35,000 bases of DNA from an uncultured Pelagibacteraceae bacterium (GTDB taxonomy: Bacteria > Pseudomonadota > Alphaproteobacteria > Pelagibacterales > Pelagibacteraceae), in NCBI GenBank assembly GCA_902607525.1, contig CACLKK010000006.1:1-35000 (forward strand), read 5' to 3'. The notes below the pieces were generated by a model, which was given only the letters and a program-made list of their open reading frames with translations, searched no databases and was not told where the DNA came from. The position numbers were made by a program, and so were the translations under genes. Position 1 is the first letter of the stretch. Each line of letters starts with the position of its first letter. Shown one piece after another: positions 15,772 to 23,793 of the stretch.

Positions 15772-17466
15772 ATGAAGAATAACATGCATAAAGTTTTAGC
15801 GTTAAAATATAGACCAAAAAATTTTAAAGAGTTAATAGCTCAAAATATAATGGTTGAAACTATAACCAACTCAATAAAAATAGATAAACTGCCAAACGCT
15901 TATTTGCTTACAGGAATTCGTGGAGTAGGAAAAACAACAACTGCTCGTTTGATTGCGAAGGCATTAAATTGTAATAAAGATTTTCTTAAAGAAGAAAATT
16001 GTAATTGTAATAATTGTGAAGAAATTACCAACTCAAAACACCTTGATGTATTAGAAATGGATGCAGCATCAAGAACCGGTATAGATGATGTAAGAGAATT
16101 AATTGATTCATCAAAATATAATCCAACTAGTGCAAAATATAAGATTATAATTTTAGATGAAGTACATATGTTATCAAAACAAGCATTTAATGGTTTATTA
16201 AAAACTTTAGAAGAACCACCGCCTCATTTAAAATTTATTTTTGCAACAACTGAAGTAAAAAAAATACCAGTAACCATTATTTCACGATGTCAAAGATTTG
16301 ATTTACATAGAGTTCCAGTAAAAGAATTAGTAAAAAATTTAAAAAGAATCTCAGATATTGAAAAAGTTAAAATTTCAAACGAAGCTTTGATATTAATTGC
16401 TAAAGCTTCTGAAGGATCGGTGCGAGATTCGCTTTCTCTTTTAGATAGGGCGCTTATTAGTCAAAATATTACCGAAACTGAAATCAATGAAATTTTTATC
16501 AGAAAAATGTTGGGAATAGCAGACAAATCAAAAATTTTATATTTATTAAAATCCATTTTTCAAGGAGAACAAAAAAAGTCGATCGAACAATTAAGAGAAA
16601 TGATAAACGAAGGGATTCAGCCAATAAATTTTTTAAACAACCTTTTAGAAGTAATTTATTTTATCCAACAAAAAAAAAGCCTTGGAAATTTTGATTCAGA
16701 ACTATCCATGTCTGAATCAGAAGAAGAAATTATTAATTCAATTTCTAAGGATATTAATATAACAACCCTTATAGTTTTTTGGCAATTTATTTTAAAAGCA
16801 TTAGATGAGCTATCGATAGTTTCTAATCCAATTTTGTCACTTGAAATGTTGATTGTTAGACTTTTGCATTTAAAAGATATGCCATCCTATGAAAATTTAC
16901 TAGACTCATTGAAAAAAAATAATTTAAGCTCTCAGGAAGAAAATCATAACGTAACGCTTGATCTAAGAAATAAGAAAAAAATTTTAAATGATGACAATCC
17001 TATTAGTAATATTTCAAAGGACCAAATTAAAAATACCATGCAAACAAAGCCGGTATTATCCTCTTCTTTAAAAGAAAAAAATTTATCAGCAGGTGAAGCA
17101 AAAGAAAAAGTAGCATCTTTTGAAGATTTAATTTATTTAGCTTCAAAAAAAAAGGAAGTTCAGCTTAAATATGATTTAGAGAAAAATGTAAATCTAATTA
17201 AATTTTCTGAGGGAAAAATTGACATAAGCTTTAACCAAAATTTGGATAAAAACTTTGTGCGCAATTTATCTAGTAAATTAGTAGAATGGACTGGAAATAG
17301 ATGGGTTATTACTTTATCAAAAAAAATAGGTGAAAAAACTTTTTCAGAAATTCAAAATATTAAAAAAAAAGAATTTATTAGTGAAGAAAAAAAAGGAGAA
17401 GTTTATAAAAAAATCAAAAATATTTTTTCCGATGCAGAATTATTAGAAATTAAAAAAAAAGATTAA
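15772..17466 (+). CDS. dnaX: DNA polymerase III subunit tau (gamma/tau)
   Basis: 564 residues from ATG 15772. VLALKYRPKNF opens the clamp-loader AAA+ domain. Walker A is GIRGVGKTT at 48-56, the zinc Cys are C67, C77, C79 and C82, Walker B and sensor 1 lie in IIILDEVHMLSKQAFNGLLKTLEEPPPHLKFIFATTE, and sensor 2 is SVRDSLSLLDRA. The C-terminal part from about residue 385 is Lys/Glu-rich and poorly conserved, as in tau. An upstream in-frame start at 15745 would lie inside the SRP RNA and is rejected; ATG 15784 (MHKVLALK) is also possible. An A8 run at 16912-16919 could give a gamma-length product (see findings). ybaB starts three nt after the stop. Confidence 0.94.
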   Translation: MKNNMHKVLALKYRPKNFKELIAQNIMVETITNSIKIDKLPNAYLLTGIRGVGKTTTARLIAKALNCNKDFLKEENCNCNNCEEITNSKHLDVLEMDAASRTGIDDVRELIDSSKYNPTSAKYKIIILDEVHMLSKQAFNGLLKTLEEPPPHLKFIFATTEVKKIPVTIISRCQRFDLHRVPVKELVKNLKRISDIEKVKISNEALILIAKASEGSVRDSLSLLDRALISQNITETEINEIFIRKMLGIADKSKILYLLKSIFQGEQKKSIEQLREMINEGIQPINFLNNLLEVIYFIQQKKSLGNFDSELSMSESEEEIINSISKDINITTLIVFWQFILKALDELSIVSNPILSLEMLIVRLLHLKDMPSYENLLDSLKKNNLSSQEENHNVTLDLRNKKKILNDDNPISNISKDQIKNTMQTKPVLSSSLKEKNLSAGEAKEKVASFEDLIYLASKKKEVQLKYDLEKNVNLIKFSEGKIDISFNQNLDKNFVRNLSSKLVEWTGNRWVITLSKKIGEKTFSEIQNIKKKEFISEEKKGEVYKKIKNIFSDAELLEIKKKD

Positions 17467-17469
17467 TCT

Positions 17470-17790
17470 ATGACTGATTTTACTGACTTAATTTCGCAAG
17501 CAAAAAAAATGCAAGAGAAAATGAAAGAAACTCAAGAAGCTTTAAAAAAAATTGAGGTAGAAGGAGTATCAGGTGGAAATGCTGTAAAAATTATTATGAA
17601 TGGTGATGGTGAGTTAAAGAAAGTTACCTTTAGCGAAGCTTCAAAAAAAGAACCAAAAGAAATTTTGGAAGATTTGATTGTTGCTGCTCATAATGATGCT
17701 AAATCTAAGTTAAAGAAAAAAACAACAGAGGAGATCTCCAAAGTTACAGGAGGAATTGGTTTACCTCCTGGTTTTAAATTTCCTCTCTAA
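17470..17790 (+). CDS. ybaB: YbaB/EbfC family nucleoid-associated protein
   Basis: 106 residues. A coiled-coil N-terminal helix rich in Lys, Gln and Glu (ISQAKKMQEKMKETQEALKKIEVEG) leads into the family core VSGGNAVKIIMNGDGELKKVTF, then KEILEDLIVAAHNDAKSKLKK and the end TGGIGLPPGFKFPL, which matches the typical GLPPGF. Members are dimers that bind DNA without strong sequence preference. The function in the dnaX-recR unit is uncertain, but the dnaX-ybaB-recR order is widely conserved. recR starts 8 nt after its stop. Confidence 0.95.
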   Translation: MTDFTDLISQAKKMQEKMKETQEALKKIEVEGVSGGNAVKIIMNGDGELKKVTFSEASKKEPKEILEDLIVAAHNDAKSKLKKKTTEEISKVTGGIGLPPGFKFPL

Positions 17791-17797
17791 GGAAAAA

Positions 17798-18406
17798 ATG
17801 GCTGATAGTAACGTAAAAGAGATAGAAGATTTAATTAGAATAATTTCTAAACTACCTGGATTAGGACCAAAGTCTGCAAAAAGAATTGTGCTTAAACTCA
17901 TAAATAATAGAGAAGAATTAATTAAGCCGCTAACTAATACGCTAGCTCAAGTATACAAAAACGTAGTTCGTTGCAGAACTTGCGGGAATTTAAAATCTAC
18001 AAATTCAGACTGCAATTGCGCAAGCAAAAAGTATGATCAAATTTGTGTGGTAGAAAATTTAGCCGATATGTTTGTCATTGAGAGCACAGGCATATACAAG
18101 GGGCACTATCATATTTTAGGAGGAACATTACCTTCTTTTGAAAGCAAAAATTCAGGTAACGGATTATTAATCGAATCGTTGCTAAATCGAGTTAAAAAAA
18201 ATTCAGTTAAAGAGGTAATTCTTGCAACAAGCGCTAGCATTGAAGGAGAAACAACAGCACATTATATATCCGACATTTTAAAAAATACAAAAGCTAAAAT
18301 AACGAGATTAGCAAAAGGAGTACCTGTGGGTGGAGAAATAGAATTTTTAGATGATGGAACTTTATATTCGGCCTTTAAAAATAGAAGTTCAATAACTAAT
18401 GATTAA
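17798..18406 (+). CDS. recR: Recombination protein RecR
   Basis: 202 residues from ATG 17798. An N-terminal helix-hairpin-helix (LPGLGPKSAKRI, 19-30), four zinc Cys at 59, 62, 72 and 74, a Toprim domain from about residue 80 (ICVVENLADMFVIESTGIYKGHYHILGG), and the C-terminal ITRLAKGVPVGGEIEFLDDGTL. RecR forms a ring with RecO or RecF and loads RecA onto SSB-coated gaps. The chosen start has TAAGGA just upstream, formed partly by the ybaB stop. A longer in-frame start at 17756 would add 14 unrelated residues inside ybaB. The stop shares TTAA with the aceB stop on the other strand. Confidence 0.95.
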   Translation: MADSNVKEIEDLIRIISKLPGLGPKSAKRIVLKLINNREELIKPLTNTLAQVYKNVVRCRTCGNLKSTNSDCNCASKKYDQICVVENLADMFVIESTGIYKGHYHILGGTLPSFESKNSGNGLLIESLLNRVKKNSVKEVILATSASIEGETTAHYISDILKNTKAKITRLAKGVPVGGEIEFLDDGTLYSAFKNRSSITND

Positions 18407-20013
18407 ATTTTTTCGTAAAGAGGAAGGGTTAAAAAGTCGTCAAAATTTTCTTTTGTTATCATATTTTTAAAAGTTTTTGCTGCATTTTCAAAAGAAACAC
18501 GATCTAAGCTTTTATCTCCTGTTCGCTCTTTCCAAGCTGCAAATCTTTTTTTAATTTTATTAAGTTCATCTGCAATCAATTCATCAATTAATTTTTCGTC
18601 AACTACTCTTCCATCGTCTAGTTTTACTTTGTATTTTAACCAGATCCAAAGTTGAGCTCTGCTTACCTCGCATGTTGCTGCGTCCGCCATTAAATAATTA
18701 ACTACACAGCATCCTGTTCCAATAGTCCAAAAAGCCATATATTCGATACCTTCATTAAGATTTTCCCTAACTCCTAGCTCAGTAATCGCATTTTCAATCT
18801 TTGGCTCATCTAATAAATCTCTACGTTTTATTTTTTCATTATTAAATTTTTTTAATTGATTTGGTCCATCAAAGTTTTTTTCAAATATATTTTTAACTGG
18901 TTCGACCAGACTTGGATGAGCGACCCAAGCACCATCATTTCCCTGATTTAACTCTCTTTCTTTATCTTTCTTAACGCCTGCAAGGGCTTTCTCGTTGACT
19001 TCTTTAGGATTAGCTTTAGCAATAACCTGCGCAGACATTCCTCCCATTCCAAAAGCTCCTCTCCTATGACAAGTATCAACAAGTAATTTATTATAATTTG
19101 ACATAAACGGAACAAACATATTTACCTTTGATCTGTCCGGCAATATTACTTTTTGTGTATTTCTATAAACTTTTTGGTATGAAAAAAGATAATCCCACCT
19201 TCCTGCATTTAAACCAACTATATGATCTTTAAGTTCCCACAAAAATTCATCCATTTGAAATACAGCATTAATAGTTTCAATTAAAACTGTAACTTTTACT
19301 GTACCAATTTCTAATCCTAATTTTTTTTCACAAAAAGAGATTACATCATTAAGCAATCGGCATTCTAAATAATGCTCCAGTTTTGGTAAATAAAAATAGG
19401 GGCCGCTTCCATTTTCAAGTAATTTTTTTGCATTATGAAATAATGAAAGAGCTAAATCAAAAAAGGTTCCGGATGCTCTCTCGCCATTTATTTCTAGATT
19501 TTTTTCATCAAGGTGAAGACCTCTGGGTCTGATAATAAGAACTGCAGTTTTTTCATTTAACTTATATTCTTTACCGCTTTTTGGATCAGTAAAATCGATT
19601 TTTTTATTAATAGCATCTTTCAGGTTAAGCTGTCCTTGTATTAAGTTATCAAAAGTAGGTGTTAACGAATCCTCAAAATCAGTCATGTAACAATCTGCTC
19701 CTGAATTTAATGCAGATATAAACATTTTTTTGGGTACGGGCGGACCTGTAATTTCAACTTGCCTTTTTAAAAGATCTTTAGGAATGTTTTTGATTTTCCA
19801 ATTATCATTTCTAATTTTTTTGGTCTCTTCTAAAAAATCTAGTTTACCACCATTATCAATGTCATTTTGTCTTTTTTTTCTTTCGCTTAAAAGCTCTAAT
19901 CTTTTGTGGTTAAACTTTTCATGTATTTCTTGAATAAACTTAAGAGCTTCATCAGACACAATCTCGTTATATCTAGACAAAATTTTGCCACTAATTTTTA
20001 TACTTTTACTCAT
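18403..20013 (-). CDS. aceB: Malate synthase A
   Basis: 536 residues from ATG 20013, against 533 in E. coli AceB. Family marks are ITGPPVPKKMFISALNSGAD, MTDFEDSLTPTFDN, IIRPRGLHLDEK with the catalytic Arg, VLIETINAVFQMDEF, GLNAGRWDY, and MADAATCEVSRAQLW with the catalytic Asp. It condenses glyoxylate with acetyl-CoA to malate. In SAR11 this reaction is tied to glycine, glycolate and glyoxylate use. A TTG start at 20052 would add 13 residues and is less likely. Only 58 bp separate it from the divergent accA, so there is no room for the tandem glycine riboswitch known from some SAR11 malate synthase genes. No isocitrate lyase is adjacent. Confidence 0.93.
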   Translation of the reverse strand: MSKSIKISGKILSRYNEIVSDEALKFIQEIHEKFNHKRLELLSERKKRQNDIDNGGKLDFLEETKKIRNDNWKIKNIPKDLLKRQVEITGPPVPKKMFISALNSGADCYMTDFEDSLTPTFDNLIQGQLNLKDAINKKIDFTDPKSGKEYKLNEKTAVLIIRPRGLHLDEKNLEINGERASGTFFDLALSLFHNAKKLLENGSGPYFYLPKLEHYLECRLLNDVISFCEKKLGLEIGTVKVTVLIETINAVFQMDEFLWELKDHIVGLNAGRWDYLFSYQKVYRNTQKVILPDRSKVNMFVPFMSNYNKLLVDTCHRRGAFGMGGMSAQVIAKANPKEVNEKALAGVKKDKERELNQGNDGAWVAHPSLVEPVKNIFEKNFDGPNQLKKFNNEKIKRRDLLDEPKIENAITELGVRENLNEGIEYMAFWTIGTGCCVVNYLMADAATCEVSRAQLWIWLKYKVKLDDGRVVDEKLIDELIADELNKIKKRFAAWKERTGDKSLDRVSFENAAKTFKNMITKENFDDFLTLPLYEKI

Positions 20014-20071
20014 TAAGACGATATTTTTATGTGTATATATATTCTTAATCAAGTATTATCTAATTAGTTAA

Positions 20072-21169
20072 ATGAAAAATTATTTGGAATTTGAAAGAGA
20101 CATAAAGGACTTAGAAGAAGAGTTAGAAAAATTAAAAGACCCCTTCAATAAAGAAGGTCTATCTGAAGTTGAAACTCACAAAATATCTAATATACAGTCC
20201 CAGATTAATGAAAAATTAAGAATTTCTTATTCAAATCTTAATGAGTGGCAAAAAACTCAGGTGGCAAGGCATGAGGACAGACCAAAAGCAAAGTTTTTTA
20301 TAGATAACTTATTTACAAATTTTATTAATTTATCTGGCGATAGAAGATTTTCAGAAGATGAGGCTGTCTTAGCAGGCTTTGCTAAATTTGAAGAAAGATC
20401 TATTTTAGTAATAGGACAAGAGAAAGGAAAAGATCTTGATAGTAGATTAAAAAGAAATTTTGGCATGATGAGACCTGAGGGTTATAGGAAAAGTATAAGA
20501 TTAATGAAGCTTGCTGATAAATTTAATATTCCGGTTATAACATTTATTGACACACCGGGAGCCTATCCAGGAATAGGGGCTGAACAACGAGGACAAGCAG
20601 AGGCAATTGCAAGCTCAATAGAATGTTGCATGTCATTAAAAGTTCCAATTATTTCTTTTATTTCAGGAGAGGGTGGTTCAGGCGGGGCAATTGCATTAGC
20701 TTCAGCAAATAAAGTTTTAATGTTCGAGAATGCTATTTATTCCGTTATATCACCAGAAGGATGTGCTTCCATATTATGGAGAGACCCAAGCAAATCATTA
20801 GAGGCAGCAAAAGCGATGAAGTTAACTGCAAATGAACTTTTAAAAATGAAAATTATTGATGAAATAATTAAAGAACCAGTTGGTGGCGCACATCGAAATA
20901 AAGAGGAAATTTTATTTTCAACCAGAGAGGCGCTAAATAATTCTTTAGATGAATTTAAAGAATCTTCCAGAGAAGAAATTCATGAACAAAGGAAAAAAAA
21001 GTTTTTAAATATTGGTAAGCAAAAACCTTTCAGAGTATTTTCTGCAGACAGTAATTGGGTAAATAAAAGTAATTTTTTTGGTGGTGTTAGAGAAATATTT
21101 GTTAAATTTAAAAAAGAATTGATTATAGGAATTATTTTGCTTACAGTTTTCCTGTTATATTTTCTATAA
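20072..21169 (+). CDS. accA: Acetyl-CoA carboxylase carboxyltransferase alpha subunit with C-terminal hydrophobic tail
   Basis: 365 residues, about 45 longer than usual AccA (about 319). Residues 1-316 are a normal carboxyltransferase alpha: EFERDIKDLEEELEKL at the N-terminus, VARHEDRPKA, GDRRFSEDEAVLAGFAKF, NFGMMRPEGYRKSIRLM, FIDTPGAYPGIGAEQRGQ at 158-174, SGEGGSGGAIAL at 198-209 and SVISPEGCASILWRD. Then comes a linker (317-344) and KFKKELIIGIILLTVFLLYF, a likely single membrane helix at 349-364 ending at the last residue. AccA pairs with AccD and makes malonyl-CoA from carboxybiotin. The tail is in frame, and its stop lies four nt from the convergent secA stop. accD is not in the window. 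Confidence 0.95.
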   Translation: MKNYLEFERDIKDLEEELEKLKDPFNKEGLSEVETHKISNIQSQINEKLRISYSNLNEWQKTQVARHEDRPKAKFFIDNLFTNFINLSGDRRFSEDEAVLAGFAKFEERSILVIGQEKGKDLDSRLKRNFGMMRPEGYRKSIRLMKLADKFNIPVITFIDTPGAYPGIGAEQRGQAEAIASSIECCMSLKVPIISFISGEGGSGGAIALASANKVLMFENAIYSVISPEGCASILWRDPSKSLEAAKAMKLTANELLKMKIIDEIIKEPVGGAHRNKEEILFSTREALNNSLDEFKESSREEIHEQRKKKFLNIGKQKPFRVFSADSNWVNKSNFFGGVREIFVKFKKELIIGIILLTVFLLYFL

Positions 21170-21173
21170 AATA

Positions 21174-23732
21174 CTATAAAGCGCCACAACAATTTTTATA
21201 TTTTTTTCCAGTTGCAGGACATCTTTCGTTTCTTGAAAATTTTTCATTTTTTTTAATTATCAATAAACACTTTGGATTGTCCGTAAAACTTTTTGTAGAG
21301 CTTCGTTTTTCAGCTGATATTTCATCTTGCGTAACGATTTCAAGGTTATTAAGAAAAGTAATAAAGTCAATTTTGATTTTATTTAATAACTCTTCAAATA
21401 ATTTAAATGCCTCTCTTTTAAACTCTTCCAAAGGGTCTTTTTGTGCATAGCCTCTTAACCCCACAACTTGCCTTAAATGTTCTAAGTATTGTAGATGTGA
21501 TCTCCATAAAAAATCAACAGTTTGTAAGAACACTCTTTTTTCGAGCCCCATATTTGTAGTTTCGTCAATTCCTTTAATTCTTTTATTTCTAAATTCAATA
21601 AATTTTTTTTTAATTTCTTCTTCAAATTCTTTGTCTTTTAAATTTATAATATTTGTTAAATCCGAATCCTTTACTGATCTGCCCAAAATAGGTTTAATTC
21701 TTGTTCTAAAGGCTTCTATTTGATTTTCCCTTTCATAAATTTTTTTTTCATTCAAGAAAACTTTTATTAGATCTTCAAGAAAGCTATTAATTATGTCATC
21801 AACATTTTTAGATTTTAAAATTTCTTTTCTTTGTTCAAAGATAACTTTTCTTTGATCATTCATAGTATCGTCGAATTTTAGTAAAGTTTTTCTTATGTCA
21901 TAGTTTCTTCCTTCTACGCGCTTTTGTGCTCCTTCCAATGCCTTGTTGATCCATGGATGATCAATCGACTCGCCTTCTTTTAATCCAAATTTCTTCATAA
22001 TCGAATCTATAGATTCTGAACCAAATATTCTCATTAGGTCATCCTCTAAACTAATATAAAAAATAGAATTTCCTTCATCTCCTTGTCTTCCAGATCTTCC
22101 TCTCAATTGATTGTCAATTCTTCTACTTTCGTGTCTTTCTGTACCAATAACGAAAAGCCCACCAAGTTGTTTAACTTTATCTTTTTCTTGTTGGTTGCTT
22201 TCGTTTAAAATTTTTCCACCAAGTTTAACATCAGTACCTCTGCCCGCCATGTTTGTGGCACAAGTTACGGCATCAAGTTTTCCAGCATCAGCAATTATAT
22301 TTGCTTCTTTTTCATGGTTTTTTGCATTCAGTACAGAGTGTTTAATTCCACTGTCTGTAAGCAATTTAGAATAAATTTCTGATTTATTTATGCTTGTTGT
22401 TCCGATTAAAACTGGTTGACCCTTTTTATTACATTCAATTACTTTATTTATTATTGCTTTATTTTTTTCTTTTTCCGTTCGAAAAATTTGGTCATTCCAA
22501 TCTTTTCTTATCATTTCTTTATTTGTTGGAACTGTCACTACGGGCAGTTTGTATATATCAAAAAATTCTTCTGACTCTGTTGCGGCTGTACCGGTCATAC
22601 CAGCTAACTTGCTATATAAGCGAAAATAATTTTGATAAGTAATTGAAGCCAACGTATGATTTTCACTTTGGATCTCAACTTTTTCTTTTGCTTCTATAGC
22701 TTGGTGCAAGCCATCTGAGAATCTTCTTCCTTCAAGAACTCTTCCTGTGAATTCATCAATTAATTGTACTTTATTTTCTCTAACAATGTAGTCAGTATCC
22801 TTTGAAAATAATAAATTTGCTTTTAAAGCTTGGTTGATATGATGGACTAAATTAATATTTTGCGGGTCATAAAAATTATTATTTTTAAGAATACCATAAG
22901 TCTCAGATAATTTTTCAATTTTATCTATTCCCTTTTCAGAAAGCATGACGTTTCTATTTTTTTCATCTAATTCATAATCTTGTTTATTTAGTTCTTTTAC
23001 AAATTTGTTGGATACAAAATACTGATCTGACTTATCTTCTGTTGAACCTGAAATAACCAGCGGAGTCCTAGCTTCATCAATAAGTATACTGTCGACTTCA
23101 TCAACTATACAATAAAAATGATCTCGCTGAACCATTTCTTCAACATTATACTTCATGTTATCTCTCAGGTAATCAAAACCAAATTCACTATTAGTTCCAT
23201 AAGTTACATCACAGTTATAATTTTTTTTTCGAGATGGATCGTCCATTTCATTCGTTATGCACCCTACTGACAAACCTAAAAATTTATATATTTGCCCCAT
23301 CCATTCCGAATCTCTTTTTGCCAAGTAGTCGTTTACGGTTACTACATGAACCCCTTTTCCAATTAGTGAGTTTAAATAAACTGGTAGAGTTGATACTAAA
23401 GTTTTACCTTCTCCAGTTTTCATTTCAGCAATTTTTCCTTGGTGAAGAATCATCCCGCCCATTAATTGAACATCAAAGTGTCGTTCAGATAAGGCTCTCC
23501 TAGATGCTTCTCTTACACAGGCAAACGCTTCAGGAATTAAATCTTCTAATTTAATACCATTTTGGACCTTAGATTTAAATTCGGCTGTTTTAGCTATGAA
23601 ACTTTCGCTAGGTATATCTTTAATTTTTGACTCCCAACTATTAATTTTTTCGACTATTGACTTTAATCGGCCAATTTCTCTTTGACTTGAATTTTTTACA
23701 AATTTGCCGATAATGCCGCTAATATTTAACAT
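21174..23732 (-). CDS. secA: Preprotein translocase ATPase SecA
   Basis: 852 residues. The Walker A TGEGKT lies at 106-111, then VHVVTVNDYLAKRD, YGTNSEFGFDYLRDNM, the DEVDSILIDEARTPL Walker B region near 210, the peptide cross-linking domain, SKLAGMTGTAATE, TNMAGRGTDVKLGG, and RRIDNQLRGRSGRQGD. The helical scaffold and the wing domain follow, with EHLRQVVGLRGYAQKDPLEEFK. SecA drives proteins through SecYEG. The C-terminal zinc motif reads CPATGKKYKNCC where CPCGSGKKYKHC[HC] is usual, so the second Cys is missing and the motif is one residue shorter. The gene is monocistronic and divergent from argJ with a 61-bp gap. Confidence 0.98.
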   Translation of the reverse strand: MLNISGIIGKFVKNSSQREIGRLKSIVEKINSWESKIKDIPSESFIAKTAEFKSKVQNGIKLEDLIPEAFACVREASRRALSERHFDVQLMGGMILHQGKIAEMKTGEGKTLVSTLPVYLNSLIGKGVHVVTVNDYLAKRDSEWMGQIYKFLGLSVGCITNEMDDPSRKKNYNCDVTYGTNSEFGFDYLRDNMKYNVEEMVQRDHFYCIVDEVDSILIDEARTPLVISGSTEDKSDQYFVSNKFVKELNKQDYELDEKNRNVMLSEKGIDKIEKLSETYGILKNNNFYDPQNINLVHHINQALKANLLFSKDTDYIVRENKVQLIDEFTGRVLEGRRFSDGLHQAIEAKEKVEIQSENHTLASITYQNYFRLYSKLAGMTGTAATESEEFFDIYKLPVVTVPTNKEMIRKDWNDQIFRTEKEKNKAIINKVIECNKKGQPVLIGTTSINKSEIYSKLLTDSGIKHSVLNAKNHEKEANIIADAGKLDAVTCATNMAGRGTDVKLGGKILNESNQQEKDKVKQLGGLFVIGTERHESRRIDNQLRGRSGRQGDEGNSIFYISLEDDLMRIFGSESIDSIMKKFGLKEGESIDHPWINKALEGAQKRVEGRNYDIRKTLLKFDDTMNDQRKVIFEQRKEILKSKNVDDIINSFLEDLIKVFLNEKKIYERENQIEAFRTRIKPILGRSVKDSDLTNIINLKDKEFEEEIKKKFIEFRNKRIKGIDETTNMGLEKRVFLQTVDFLWRSHLQYLEHLRQVVGLRGYAQKDPLEEFKREAFKLFEELLNKIKIDFITFLNNLEIVTQDEISAEKRSSTKSFTDNPKCLLIIKKNEKFSRNERCPATGKKYKNCCGAL

Positions 23733-23793
23733 AAATAATTATATTGTTTTAGATAAGACTTATATAATCAATAATAATAGATTTTAAATAGTA

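Noticed and set aside
17142-17155. A9 run in dnaX as a slippage site
   Set aside because: It lies well inside the variable tail and does not match a domain boundary; the A8 run at 16912 is the better candidate.
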